Of a stretch of DNA of 64,000 nucleotides, positions 21,563-34,618 are shown piece by piece. The position numbers were made by a program, and so were the translations under genes. Numbering within the stretch: the first letter of the stretch is position 1; each line of letters opens with the position of its first letter. The stretch is taken from NCBI GenBank assembly GCA_026225945.1, contig JAMJFZ010002586.1:1-64000 (forward strand). Direction: 5' to 3'. Origin of the DNA: Cricetomys ansorgei. Taxonomy: Eukaryota > Chordata > Mammalia > Rodentia > Nesomyidae. A model generated the notes under the pieces. The model saw only the letters and a list, made by a program, of their open reading frames with translations, made no database searches and was not told where the DNA came from.

Positions 21563-22240
21563 CTAAAAGAAACACCAATCGGGTGATGATAATACTTTTG
21601 ACTCAGCTTTGCTCAGAAGATTCTGCCAATATTGGAATAGGCAATAGGAGCCAGAGGTTCAGAGCAGAATCTAGGCCCAGAGTCTGACGGGATCACCACA
21701 TTCTAGACTAGTCAGAGAATTACAGTGACCGTCTGTCCAAAGGAAAAAAAACTGTACAGGGACACATTTCCAATACTTTTTCTCGTATATATTTCAGCCT
21801 TCCTTATGGTTGCATGCTGCTTGGACTTCTGACAACTGCTTTAGGGAGTTATTAACAGGACGCAGTGTCAGTTGGATTTGTCATAGTTAGAGTAAGTCAG
21901 AGGAGTTAGACAATTTGCTCCTGAGGATGAAGAGGACAAGGCAGGCAGACAGGAACTGGGCTTAGATACAAAGAAAAAACAGCGTCAGGGGACTGTGGAT
22001 GGAAAAGCATGTTAGGTACAATTAAAGGCATCGAAGATTTTTAGAAGTTAAGTCCAGTTCTCCAGCTTTAGACATATTAAGACAGGCAGAAAGGGCTGTT
22101 CCATTAGCAGTGTGAAACAGTATCAGTTACAATTCACCTCCAATCAAAGAAGGCTTGAGAGCCCAGATCCAAGTTGGTAGAAAACAGCTACATTTTAGGA
22201 AAACAAATATAATACATTATTTCTTAGGGAAAGGGATGTT
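21563..22240. other. Unit segment between B1b and B1c, no feature recognised
   Basis: About 680 bases without a recognised element. It includes an A run after GTCCAAAGG whose length varies between units, and GAGGACAAGGCAGGCAGACAGG. It is not related to the satellite or the composite repeat as far as I can see. Confidence 0.5.
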
Positions 22241-22380
22241 ACAGAAAGGGTTTCTCTGTGTCTGCCTGACTGTTTGGAAACTTGCTCTGTTGACCAGGCT
22301 GGCCTTGAACTCAGAAACCCCCGTGCCTCTGCTGCCTGAATGCTGTGATGAAGGCATGCATGCATTACCACTACCTAGCT
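22241..22380 (-). mobile_element. B1 SINE (B1c) of unit 1, antisense, near full length
   Basis: AAAGGGTTTCTCTGTGTCTG, TTGACCAGGCTGGCCTTGAAC, CTCAGAAACCCCCGTGCCTC, TGAATGCTGTGATGAAGGC and ATTACCACTACCTAGC follow the whole B1 consensus on the minus strand. The 75-codon frame that starts just upstream and spans it (22155-22382) is a by-product and is repeated in every unit. Confidence 0.88.
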
Positions 22381-22452
22381 AAACGAATTAATTTTTACAG
22401 AAAAGAGTCAAACAGGAATATCAAAAGTGTGACTCTGAAATGCAAATTTATA

Positions 22453-22659
22453 GGTTAGAGAGAGGATTCAGTGGTCAAGTCCAGGTATTACTATGGACCC
22501 AAGTTTAGTTCGCAGCCCTGACATTAAGCTTCTCAGAACTGCCTGTTACTCCAGCTCCAGAGAATCCAATACTGTCTTCTCGATGGCACCCACAGTCACT
22601 GTACTCTGTGTACATACCCCAACAATGTCAAAAACAATTTAAATCTTTAATAAAAATAT
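22453..22659 (+). mobile_element. B3 SINE (B3b) of unit 1, sense
   Basis: GAGAGAGGATTCAGTGGTC, AGTTCGCAGCCCTGAC, GTTACTCCAGCTCCAGAGAATCC, ACTGTCTTCTCGATGGCACC and TTTAAATCTTTAATAAAAA follow the B3/B2-type consensus. It ends in an AATAAA-containing tail. A diverged homologue lies at 19782-20005. It is present in all units at +2447. Confidence 0.8.
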
Positions 22660-22924
22660 GCAAATTTAGAAAACTTACGCCAATAATACCACGGAAGAAG
22701 TTTGATATTTCTGCTTGACCAAGTCTCTTGGGCCCCTTTTCTATATAAATACATTAAAGCATTAAGGTGACTGAAAATGAGGGAAAAAAGCCACTAAGTG
22801 CTTACTATCCTCAAGATTTTGAACCAGCTGGGATAATGTGGCAAGAGGAAAAGTTCATTGTGTGGTGCTATCCCTAAACCTATTATAACTGTGATGATGG
22901 CCACACCGGGTCTTTCAGAAAAGA
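22660..22924 (+). other. Unit end segment with a conserved short open frame
   Basis: This is absent from the diverged left-edge copy at 19782-20005. A 67-codon frame runs from 22858 to 23061, across the unit boundary, and is kept in all units; in units 9, 11, 13 and 14 a one-base addition (CTTGCCGCC) extends it to 74 codons. I recognise no domain, and high unit identity alone explains its survival. TTTCAGAAAAGAG could be a splice acceptor, without support. Confidence 0.35.
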
Positions 22925-25850
22925 GCATGGCTACCCATGAAACTGGAACAGGACTCATACTGCTTGCTAAATTAATGCAGTCCGGTTTGGCCGGACTTCT
23001 ATCTGTCAGAGTAAAGTCACATCTGTCCCCTCACAAGAAAGCTTGGAAACTGCCCCCATAAGCCATCTGAATAAAACCTAGTATGGGGACCTAAGTCTCT
23101 GTTATGACCATGATGAGTGGCAAGGAAATAAATGGTATTAACCTCAACGAGGGTATATACAATGCTGGCTCTTGGCTACTGTGTAGGTAAATGATGGCAG
23201 TGGGAGTCCTGGAAGGGAGGACTGCTTCCTTCTGCTGCTTTTTAATGTTGCATGGTGGTGTATGACAGCATGTTATCTTTCTCATACATACTTGAAATGA
23301 TGTGAAGCCAAGTCCTTGGAAGCAAAGGGAAAAGGTTGTTCTGAAGAGACGTCTTGGGAGAAAGCATATGTATTCTGCCGGCTCCGATTCTCGTTATAAA
23401 AGGGGACTTCAGTATCTATAAAGAAGACAGAAACAGAAGACAAAGGTTAAAAATGAGAACGTGTGGTGCTCAGAAATAACCTCCAAGCAAAACTCTATAT
23501 TCATAAAATGATTTTAGGTTGCAAAAGTGGCTCATTATTAACTGCATCTGACTTCTTCTGAGGCCTCACATTGATTCCCTCCATGGTGGCCCAGGACCAG
23601 CTAACCAGCTGTAATTCCACTTCCAATGAGGCCTGACATCCTTTTCTAGCCTCCACACATACTGCACGTTGGTTGTAGAAAGAGACACTTAAAGGCAAAA
23701 TACCCATAGACTTAAAAAGGATATCATAATTAATAAGGAACAGATAATTAAGAGTTTTAGTAAGCACTTTAAAAGCATCCTGGGGATGATCTATGTTGAC
23801 TTTTACTCTTTTAGTCTCCTTTTAGTATGCTTTTCCTCTAGCAATCTCCATGACCCTCCCTTTGAATCCTGTCTATTATTTCCTGGTGAGATTTCTTTTT
23901 TTTTTTTGTTAAGACAGGGTTTCTCTGATGTAACTCTGGCTGTCCAGGAGTTCACAGAGATGTGCCTAGCTTCCTTCCTAAGGCGTGTGCCACCACTACC
24001 TGGTCTATCTCTTTTAGTATACCCCACTATCCTTTCTTGATGTATTATTGTCCACAGAAGGTACTGCTTGACATAGCTAATATGTACTCATAATTTACCC
24101 ACTGTTCTTCTTCATGGGAATACAGGAGGCTAATTGCTACTGGCCTAAGCCAGAGCAGTTATAGACCATAGTGCTCTGCCAACCACCGAAAATGCTTTGG
24201 AAAATTTGTGAAGTAAAGCATGGTTGTCTTTATTCAGAGTCTTGTGTCAGAAGAATTTCTGATTAATATATTTTTAAGCTAGCTAAGTAGAGTGGCTAAA
24301 TGTGAAGCATAGGAGTTATACAGAAAACAAGTTCCTATGTAATTTTCCTCATTTCATATATTCTATTTACAAAAGTAATAGCTCGTTAGAATCAATTTTG
24401 ATCACACCCCTAGAAAGGGTTTCTCTGTTTTAACTCTGGTAGTCCTGTAACTCACTCTGCATACCAGCCTCACATGATGAAGCTACCTAAAAGAAACACC
24501 AATCGGGTGATGATAATACTTTTGACTCAGCTTTGCTCAGAAGATTCTGCCAATATTGGAATAGGCAATAGGAGCCAGAGGTTCAGAGCAGAATCTAGGC
24601 CCAGAGTCTGACGGGATCACCACATTCTAGACTAGTCAGAGAATTACAGTGACCGTCTGTCCAAAGGAAAAAAAAACTGTACAGGGACACATTTCCAATA
24701 CTTTTTCTCGTACATATTTCAGCCTTCCTTATGGTTGCATGCTGCTTGGACTTCTGACAACTGCTTTAGTGAGTTAGTAACAGGATGCAGTGTCAGTTGG
24801 ATTTGTCATAGTTAGAGTAAGTCAGAGGAGTTAGACAATTTGCTCCTGAGGATGAAGAGGACAAGGCAGGCAGACAGGAACTGGGCTTAGATACAAACAA
24901 AAAACAGCGTCAGGGGACTGTGGATGGAAAAGCATGTTAGGTACAATTAAAGGCATCGAAGATTTTTAGAAGTTAAGTCCAGTTCTCCAGCTTTAGACAT
25001 ATTAAGACAGGCAGAAAGGGCTGTTCCATTAGCAGTGTGAAACAGTATCAGTTACAATTCACCTCCAATCAAAGAAGGCTTGAGAGCCCAGATCCAAGTT
25101 GGTAGAAAACAGCTACATTTTAGGAAAACAAATATAATACATTATTTCTTAGGGAAGGGGATGTTACAGAAAGGGTTTCTCTGTGTCTGCCTGACTGTTT
25201 GGAAACTTGCTCTGTTGACCAGGCTGGCCTTGAACTCAGAAACCCCCGTGCCTCTGCTGCCTGAATGCTGTGATGAAGGCATGCATGCATTACCACTACC
25301 TAGCTAAACGAATTAATTTTTACAGAAAAGAGTCAAACAGGAATATCAAAAGTGTGACTCTGAAATGCAAATTTATAGGTTAGAGAGAGGATTCAGTGGT
25401 CAAGTCCAGGTATTACTATGGACCCAAGTTTAGTTCGCAGCCCTGACATTAAGCTTCTCAGAACTGCCTGTTACTCCAGCTCCAGAGAATCCAATACTGT
25501 CTTCTCGATGGCACCCACAGTCACTGTACTCTGTGTACATACCCCAACAATGTCAAAAACAATTTAAATCTTTAATAAAAATATGCAAATTTAGAAAACT
25601 TACGCCAATAATACCACGGAAGAAGTTTGATATTTCTGCTTGACCAAGTCTCTTGGGCCCCTTTTCTATATAAATACATTAAAGCATTAAGGTGACTGAA
25701 AATGAGGGAAAAAAAGCCACTAAGTGCTTACTATCCTCAAGATTTTGAACCAGCTGGGATAATGTGGCAAGAGGAAAAGTTCATTGTGTGGTGCTATCCC
25801 TAAACCTATTATAACTGTGATGATGGCCACACCGGGTCTTTCAGAAAAGA
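22925..25850. repeat. Macrosatellite unit 2
   Basis: Length is 2926. It shares with unit 1 the states CTGCCA-CCACCGA and GATAATTAAG, which change in unit 3. The private state is CTGCCCCCAT (units nearby read CTGCCGCCAT) near 23050. Confidence 0.95.
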
Positions 25851-28773
25851 GCATGGCTACCCATGAAACTGGAACAGGACTCATACTGCTTGCTAAATTA
25901 ATGCAGTCCGGTTTGGCCGGACTTCTATCTGTCAGAGTAAAGTCACATCTGTCCCCTCACAAGAAAGCTTGGAAACTGCCGCCATAAGCCATCTGAATAA
26001 AACCTAGTATGGGGACCTAAGTCTCTGTTATGACCATGATGAGTGGCAAGGAAATAAATGGTATTAACCTCAACGAGGGTATATACAATGCTGGCTCTTG
26101 GCTACTGTGTAGGTAAATGATGGCAGTGGGAGTCCTGGAAGGGAGGACTGCTTCCTTCTGCTGCTTTTTAATGTTGCATGGTGGTGTATGACAGCATGTT
26201 ATCTTTCTCATACATACTTGAAATGATGTGAAGCCAAGTCCTTGGAAGCAAAGGGAAAAGGTTGTTCTGAAGAGACGTCTTGGGAGAAAGCATATGTATT
26301 CTGCCGGCTCCGATTCTCGTTATAAAAGGGGACTTCAGTATCTATAAAGAAGACAGAAACAGAAGACAAAGGTTAAAAATGAGAACGTGTGGTGCTCAGA
26401 AATAACCTCCAAGCAAAACTCTATATTCATAAAATGATTTTAGGTTGCAAAAGTGGCTCATTATTAACTGCATCTGACTTCTTCTGAGGCCTCACATTGA
26501 TTCCCTCCATGGTGGCCCAGGACCAGCTAACCAGCTGTAATTCCACTTCCAATGAGGCCTGACATCCTTTTCTAGCCTCCACACATACTGCACGTTGGTT
26601 GTAGAAAGAGACACTTAAAGGCAAAATACCCATAGACTTAAAAAGGATATCATAATTAATAAGGAACAGAGAATTAAGAGTTTTAGTAAGCACTTTAAAA
26701 GCATCCTGGGGATGATCTATGTTGACTTTTACTCTTTTAGTCTCCTTTTAGTATGCTTTTCCTCTAGCAATCTCCATGACCCTCCCTTTGAATCCTGTCT
26801 ATTATTTCCTGGTGAGATTTCTTTTTTTTTTTGTTAAGACAGGGTTTCTCTGATGTAACTCTGGCTGTCCAGGAGTTCACAGAGATGTGCCTAGCTTCCT
26901 TCCTAAGGCGTGTGCCACCACTACCTGGTCTATCTCTTTTAGTATACCCCACTATCCTTTCTTGATGTATTATTGTCCACAGAAGGTACTGCTTGACATA
27001 GCTAATATGTACTCATAATTTACCCACTGTTCTTCTTCATGGGAATACAGGAGGCTAATTGCTACTGGCCTAAGCCAGAGCAGTTATAGACCATAGTGCT
27101 CTGCTAACCACCGGAAATGCTTTGGAAAATTTGTGAAGTAAAGCATGGTTGTCTTTATTCAGAGTCTTGTGTCAGAAGAATTTCTGATTAATATATTTTT
27201 AAGCTAGCTAAGTAGAGTGGCTAAATGTGAAGCATAGGAGTTATACAGAAAACAAGTTCCTATGTAATTTTCCTCATTTCATATATTCTATTTACAAAAG
27301 TAATAGCTCGTTAGAATCAATTTTGATCACACCCCTAGAAAGGGTTTCTCTGTTTTAACTCTGGTAGTCCTGTAACTCACTCTGCATACCAGCCTCACAT
27401 GATGAAGCTACCTAAAAGAAACACCAATCGGGTGATGATAATACTTTTGACTCAGCTTTGCTCAGAAGATTCTGCCAATATTGGAATAGGCAATAGGAGC
27501 CAGAGGTTCAGAGCAGAATCTAGGCCCAGAGTCTGACGGGATCACCACATTCTAGACTAGTCAGAGAATTACAGTGACCGTCTGTCCAAAGGAAAAAAAA
27601 CTGTACAGGGACACATCTCCAATACTTTTTCTCGTACATATTTCAGCCTTCCTTATGGTTGCATGCTGCTTGGACTTCTGACAACTGCTTTAGGGAGTTA
27701 TTAACAGGACGCAGTGTCAGTTGGATTTGTCATAGTTAGAGTAAGTCAGAGGAGTTAGACAATTTGCTCCTGAGGATGAAGAGGACAAGGCAGGCAGACA
27801 GGAACTGGGCTTAGATACAAACAAAAGACAGCGTCAGGGGACTGTGGATGGAAAAGCATGTTAGGTACATTTAAAGGCATCGAAGATTTTTAGAAGTTAA
27901 GTCCAGTTCTCCAGCTTTAGACGTATTAAGACAGGCAGAAAGGGCTGTTCCATTAGCAGTGTGAAACAGTATCAGTTACAATTCACCTCCAATCAAAGAA
28001 GGCTTGAGAGCCCAGATCCAAGTTGGTAGAAAACAGCTACATTTTAGGAAAACAAATATAATACATTATTTCTTAGGGAAGGGGATGTTACAGAAAGGGT
28101 TTCTCTGTGTCTGCCTGACTGTTTGGAAACTTGCTCTGTTGACCAGGCTGGCCTTGAACTCAGAAACCCCCGTGCCTCTGCTGCCTGAATGCTGTGATGA
28201 AGGCATGCATGCATTACCACTACCTAGCTAAACGAATTAATTTTTACAGAAAAGAGTCAAACAGGAATATCAAAAGTGTGACTCTGAAATGCAAATTTAT
28301 AGGTTAGAGAGAGGATTCAGTGGTCAAGTCCAGGTATTACTATGGACCCAAGTTTAGTTCGCAGCCCTGACATTAAGCTTCTCAGAACTGCCTGTTACTC
28401 CAGCTCCAGAGAATCCAATACTGTCTTCTCGATGGCACCCACAGTCACTGTACTCTGTGTACATACCCCAACAATGTCAAAAACAATTTAAATCTTTAAT
28501 AAAAATATGCAAATTTAGAAAACTTACGCCAATAATACCACGGAAGAAGTTTGATATTTCTGCTTGACCAAGTCTCTTGGGCCCCTTTTCTATATAAATA
28601 CATTAAAGCATTAAGGTGACTGAAAATGAGGGAAAAAAGCCACTAAGTGCTTACTATCCTCAAGATTTTGAACCAGCTGGGATAATGTGGCAAGAGGAAA
28701 AGTTCATTGTGTGGTGCTATCCCTAAACCTATTATAACTGTGATGATGGCCACACCGGGTCTTTCAGAAAAGA
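25851..28773. repeat. Macrosatellite unit 3
   Basis: Length is 2923. This is the first unit with GAGAATTAAG (26669) and with CTAACCACCGG (27104), both kept in later units. ACACATCTCC near 27612 is shared with unit 5. Confidence 0.95.
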
Positions 28774-31695
28774 GCATGGCTACCCGTGAAACTGGAACAG
28801 GACTCATACTGCTTGCTAAATTAATGCAGTCCGGTTTGGCCGGACTTCTATCTGTCAGAGTAAAGTCACATCTGTCCCCTCACAAGAAAGCTTGGAAACT
28901 GCCGCCATAAGCCATCTGAATAAAACCTAGTATGGGGACCTAAGTCTCTGTTATGACCATGATGAGTGGCAAGGAAATAAATGGTATTAACCTCAACGAG
29001 GGTATATACAATGCTGGCTCTTGGCTACTGTGTAGGTAAATGATGGCAGTGGGAGTCCTGGAAGGGAGGACTGCTTCCTTCTGCTGCTTTTTAATGTTGC
29101 ATGGTGGTGTATGACAGCATGTTATCTTTCTCATACATACTTGAAATGATGTGAAGCCAAGTCCTTGGAAGCAAAGGGAAAAGGTTGTTCTGAAGAGACG
29201 TCTTGGGAGAAAGCATATGTATTCTGCCGGCTCCGATTCTCGTTATAAAAGGGGACTTCAGTATCTATAAAGAAGACAGAAACAGAAGACAAAGGTTAAA
29301 AATGAGAACGTGTGGTGCTCAGAAATAACCTCCAAGCAAAACTCTATATTCATAAAATGATTTTAGGTTGCAAAAGTGGCTCATTATTAACTGCATCTGA
29401 CTTCTTCTGAGGCCTCACATTGATTCCCTCCATGGTGGCCCAGGACCAGCTAACCAGCTGTAATTCCACTTCCAATGAGGCCTGACATCCTTTTCTAGCC
29501 TCCACACATACTGCACGTTGGTTGTAGAAAGAGACACTTAAAGGCAAAATACCCATAGACTTAAAAAGGATATCATAATTAATAAGGAACAGAGAATTAA
29601 GAGTTTTAGTAAGCACTTTAAAAGCATCCTGGGGATGATCTATGTTGACTTTTACTCTTTTAGTCTCCTTTTAGTATGCTTTTCCTCTAGCAATCTCCAT
29701 GACCCTCCCTTTGAATCCTGTCTATTATTTCCTGGTGAGATTTCTTTTTTTTTGTTAAGACAGGGTTTCTCTGATGTAACTCTGGCTGTCCAGGAGTTCA
29801 CAGAGATGTGCCTAGCTTCCTTCCTAAGGCGTGTGCCACCACTACCTGGTCTATCTCTTTTAGTATACCCCACTATCCTTTCTTGATGTATTATTGTCCA
29901 CAGAAGGTACTGCTTGACATAGCTAATATGTACTCATAATTTACCCACTGTTCTTCTTCATGGGAATACAGGAGGCTAATTGCTACTGGCCTAAGCCAGA
30001 GCAGTTATAGACCATAGTGCTCTGCTAACCACCGGAAATGCTTTGGAAAATTTGTGAAGTAAAGCATGGTTGTCTTTATTCAGAGTCTTGTGTCAGAAGA
30101 ATTTCTGATTAATATATTTTTAAGCTAGCTAAGTAGAGTGGCTAAATGTGAAGCATAGGAGTTATACAGAAAACAAGTTCCTATGTAATTTTCCTCATTT
30201 CATATATTCTATTTACAAAAGTAATAGCTCGTTAGAATCAATTTTGATCACACCCCTAGAAAGGGTTTCTCTGTTTTAACTCTGGTAGTCCTGTAACTCA
30301 CTCTGCATACCAGCCTCACATGATGAAGCTACCTAAAAGAAACACCAATCGGGTGATGATAATACTTTTGACTCAGCTTTGCTCAGAAGATTCTGCCAAT
30401 ATTGGAATAGGCAATAGGAGCCAGAGGTTCAGAGCAGAATCTAGGCCCAGAGTCTGACGGGATCACCACATTCTAGACTAGTCAGAGAATTACAGTGACC
30501 GTCTGTCCAAAGGAAAAAAAAACTGTACAGGGACACATTTCCAATACTTTTTCTCGTACATATTTCAGCCTTCCTTATGGTTGCATGCTGCTTGGACTTC
30601 TGACAACTGCTTTAGTGAGTTATTAACAGGACGCAGTGTCAGTTGGATTTGTCATAGTTAGAGTAAGTCAGAGGAGTTAGACAATTTGCTCCTGAGGATG
30701 AAGAGGACAAGGCAGGCAGACAGGAACTGGGCTTAGATACAAACAAAAGACAGCGTCAGGGGACTGTGGATGGAAAAGCATGTTAGGTACAATTAAAGGC
30801 ATCGAAGATTTTTAGAAGTTAAGTCCAGTTCTCCAGCTTTAGACATATTAAGACAGGCAGAAAGGGCTGTTCCATTAGCAGTGTGAAACAGTATCAGTTA
30901 CAATTCACCTCCAATCAAAGAAGGCTTGAGAGCCCAGATCCAAGTTGGTAGAAAACAGCTACATTTTAGGAAAACAAATATAATACATTATTTCTTAGGG
31001 AAGGGGATGTTACAGAAAGGGTTTCTCTGTGTCTGCCTGACTGTTTGGAAACTTGCTCTGTTGACCAGGCTGGCCTTGAACTCAGAAACCCCCGTGCCTC
31101 TGCTGCCTGAATGCTGTGATGAAGGCATGCATGCATTAAAACTACCTAGCTAAACGAATTAATTTTTACAGAAAAGAGTCAAACAGGAATATCAAAAGTG
31201 TGACTCTGAAATGCAAATTTATAGGTTAGAGAGAGGATTCAGTGGTCAAGTCCAGGTATTACTATGGACCCAAGTTTAGTTCGCAGCCCTGACATTAAGC
31301 TTCTCAGAACTGCCTGTTACTCCAGCTCCAGAGAATCCAATACTGTCTTCTCGATGGCACCCACAGTCACTGTACTCTGTGTACATACCCCAACAATGTC
31401 AAAAACAATTTAAATCTTTAATAAAAATATGCAAATTTAGAAAACTTACGCCAATAATACCACGGAAGAAGTTTGATATTTCTGCTTGACCAAGTCTCTT
31501 GGGCCCCTTTTCTATATAAATACATTAAAGCATTAAGGTGACTGAAAATGAGGGAAAAAAGCCACTAAGTGCTTACTATCCTCAAGATTTTGAACCAGCT
31601 GGGATAATGTGGCAAGAGGAAAAGTTCATTGTGTGGTGCTATCCCTAAACCTATTATAACTGTGATGATGGCCACACCGGGTCTTTCAGAAAAGA
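28774..31695. repeat. Macrosatellite unit 4
   Basis: Length is 2922. Private states are TACCCGTGAAAC near 28791 and GCATTAAAACTACC near 31133 (others GCATTACCACTACC). Confidence 0.95.
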
Positions 31696-34618
31696 GCATG
31701 GCTACCCATGAAACTGGAACAGGACTCATACTGCTTGCTAAATTAATGCAGTCCGGTTTGGCCGGACTTCTATCTGTCAGAGTAAAGTCACATCTGTCCC
31801 CTCACAAGAAAGCTTGGAAACTGCCGCCATAAGCCATCTGAATAAAACCTAGTATGGGGACCTAAGTCTCTGTTATGACCATGATGAGTGGCAAGGAAAT
31901 AAATGGTATTAACCTCAACGAGGGTATATACAATGCTGGCTCTTGGCTACTGTGTAGGTAAATGATGGCAGTGGGAGTCCTGGAAGGGAGGACTGCTTCC
32001 TTCTGCTGCTTTTTAATGTTGCATGGTGGTGTATGACAGCATGTTATCTTTCTCATACATACTTGAAATGATGTGAAGCCAAGTCCTTGGAAGCAAAGGG
32101 AAAAGGTTGTTCTGAAGAGACGTCTTGGGAGAAAGCATATGTATTCTGCCGGCTCCGATTCTCGTTATAAAAGGGGACTTCAGTATCTATAAAGAAGACA
32201 GAAACAGAAGACAAAGGTTAAAAATGAGAACGTGTGGTGCTCAGAAATAACCTCCAAGCAAAACTCTATATTCATAAAATGATTTTAGGTTGCAAAAGTG
32301 GCTCATTATTAACTGCATCTGACTTCTTCTGAGGCCTCACATTGATTCCCTCCATGGTGGCCCAGGACCAGCTAACCAGCTGTAATTCCACTTCCAATGA
32401 GGCCTGACATCCTTTTCTAGCCTCCACACATACTGCACGTTGGTTGTAGAAAGAGACACTTAAAGGCAAAATACCCATAGACTTAAAAAGGATATCATAA
32501 TTAATAAGGAACAGAGAATTAAGAGTTTTAGTAAGCACTTTAAAAGCATCCTGGGGATGATCTATGTTGACTTTTACTCTTTTAGTCTCCTTTTAGTATG
32601 CTTTTCCTCTAGCAATCTCCATGACCCTCCCTTTGAATCCTGTCTATTATTTCCTGGTGAGATTTCTTTTTTTTTTTGTTAAGACAGGGTTTCTCTGATG
32701 TAACTCTGGCTGTCCAGGAGTTCACAGAGATGTGCCTAGCTTCCTTCCTAAGGCGTGTGCCACCACTACCTGGTCTATCTCTTTTAGTATACCCCACTAT
32801 CCTTTCTTGATGTATTATTGTCCACAGAAGGTACTGCTTGACATAGCTAATATGTACTCATAATTTACCCACTGTTCTTCTTCATGGGAATACAGGAGGC
32901 TAATTGCTACTGGCCTAAGCCAGAGCAGTTATAGACCATAGTGCTCTGCTAACCACCGGAAATGCTTTGGAAAATTTGTGAAGTAAAGCATGGTTGTCTT
33001 TATTCAGAGTCTTGTGTCAGAAGAATTTCTGATTAATATATTTTTAAGCTAGCTAAGTAGAGTGGCTAAATGTGAAGCATAGGAGTTATACAGAAAACAA
33101 GTTCCTATGTAATTTTCCTCATTTCATATATTCTATTTACAAAAGTAATAGCTCGTTAGAATCAATTTTGATCACACCCCTAGAAAGGGTTTCTCTGTTT
33201 TAACTCTGGTAGTCCTGTAACTCACTCTGCATACCAGCCTCACATGATGAAGCTACCTAAAAGAAACACCAATCGGGTGATGATAATACTTTTGACTCAG
33301 CTTTGCTCAGAAGATTCTGCCAATATTGGAATAGGCAATAGGAGCCAGAGGTTCAGAGCAGAATCTAGGCCCAGAGTCTGACGGGATCACCACATTCTAG
33401 ACTAGTCAGAGAATTACAGTGACCGTCTGTCCAAAGGAAAAAAAACTGTACAGGGACACATCTCCAATACTTTTTCTCGTACATATTTCAGCCTTCCTTA
33501 TGGTTGCATGCTGCTTGGACTTCTGACAACTGCTTTAGTGAGTTATTAACAGGACGCAGTGTCAGTTGGATTTGTCATAGTTAGAGTAAGTCAGAGGAGT
33601 TAGACAATTTGCTCCTGAGGATGAAGAGGACAAGGCAGGCAGACAGGAACTGGGCTTAGATACACAAAAAAAACAGCGTCAGGGGACTGTGGATGGAAAA
33701 GCATGTTAGGTACAATTAAAGGCATCGAAGATTTTTAGAAGTTAAGTCCAGTTCTCCAGCTTTAGACGTATTAAGACAGGCAGAAAGGGCTGTTCCATTA
33801 GCAGTGTGAAACAGTATCAGTTACAATTCACCTCCAATCAAAGAAGGCTTGAGAGCCCAGATCCAAGTTGGTAGAAAACAGCTACATTTTAGGAAAACAA
33901 ATATAATACATTATTTCTTAGGGAAGGGGATGTTACAGAAAGGGTTTCTCTGTGTCTGCCTGACTGTTTGGAAACTTGCTCTGTTGACCAGGCTGGCCTT
34001 GAACTCAGAAACCCCCGTGCCTCTGCTGCCTGAATGCTGTGATGAAGGCATGCATGCATTACCACTACCTAGCTAAACGAATTAATTTTTACAGAAAAGA
34101 GTCAAACAGGAATATCAAAAGTGTGACTCTGAAATGCAAATTTATAGGTTAGAGAGAGGATTCAGTGGTCAAGTCCAGGTATTACTATGGACCCAAGTTT
34201 AGTTCGCAGCCCTGACATTAAGCTTCTCAGAACTGCCTGTTACTCCAGCTCCAGAGAATCCAATACTGTCTTCTCGATGGCACCCACAGTCACTGTACTC
34301 TGTGTACATACCCCAACAATGTCAAAAACAATTTAAATCTTTAATAAAAATATGCAAATTTAGAAAACTTACGCCAATAATACCACGGAAGAAGTTTGAT
34401 ATTTCTGCTTGACCAAGTCTCTTGGGCCCCTTTTCTATATAAATACATTAAAGCATTAAGGTGACTGAAAATGAGGGAAAAAAGCCACTAAGTGCTTACT
34501 ATCCTCAAGATTTTGAACCAGCTGGGATAATGTGGCAAGAGGAAAAGTTCATTGTGTGGTGCTATCCCTAAACCTATTATAACTGTGATGATGGCCACAC
34601 CGGGTCTTTCAGAAAAGA
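31696..34618. repeat. Macrosatellite unit 5
   Basis: Length is 2923. It is the last unit with CTCTGCATACCAG in B1b; from unit 6 on it reads CTCTGCAGACCAG. The private state is TACACAAAAAAAAC near 33661. Confidence 0.95.

Larger units (their letters stand above)
20006..22924. repeat. Macrosatellite unit 1
   Basis: This is the most distinct complete unit (2919 bp). Private or rare states are CAGATTAAAGTC near 20088, GGAAACAAAGG near 20399, GATTTAGG (one T short) at 20591, GGCATGTGCC in B1a, CCAGCCACCGAAATTC near 21258, and GGGAAAGGGATG near 22227. Edge units of a tandem array commonly escape homogenisation, which fits. Confidence 0.95.

Noticed and set aside
23501..23767. 88-codon minus-strand frame repeated in most macrosatellite units
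   Set aside because: It is antisense to the B3a SINE; the DNA under it follows the B3 consensus. In units 11 and 15 a one-base loss breaks it.
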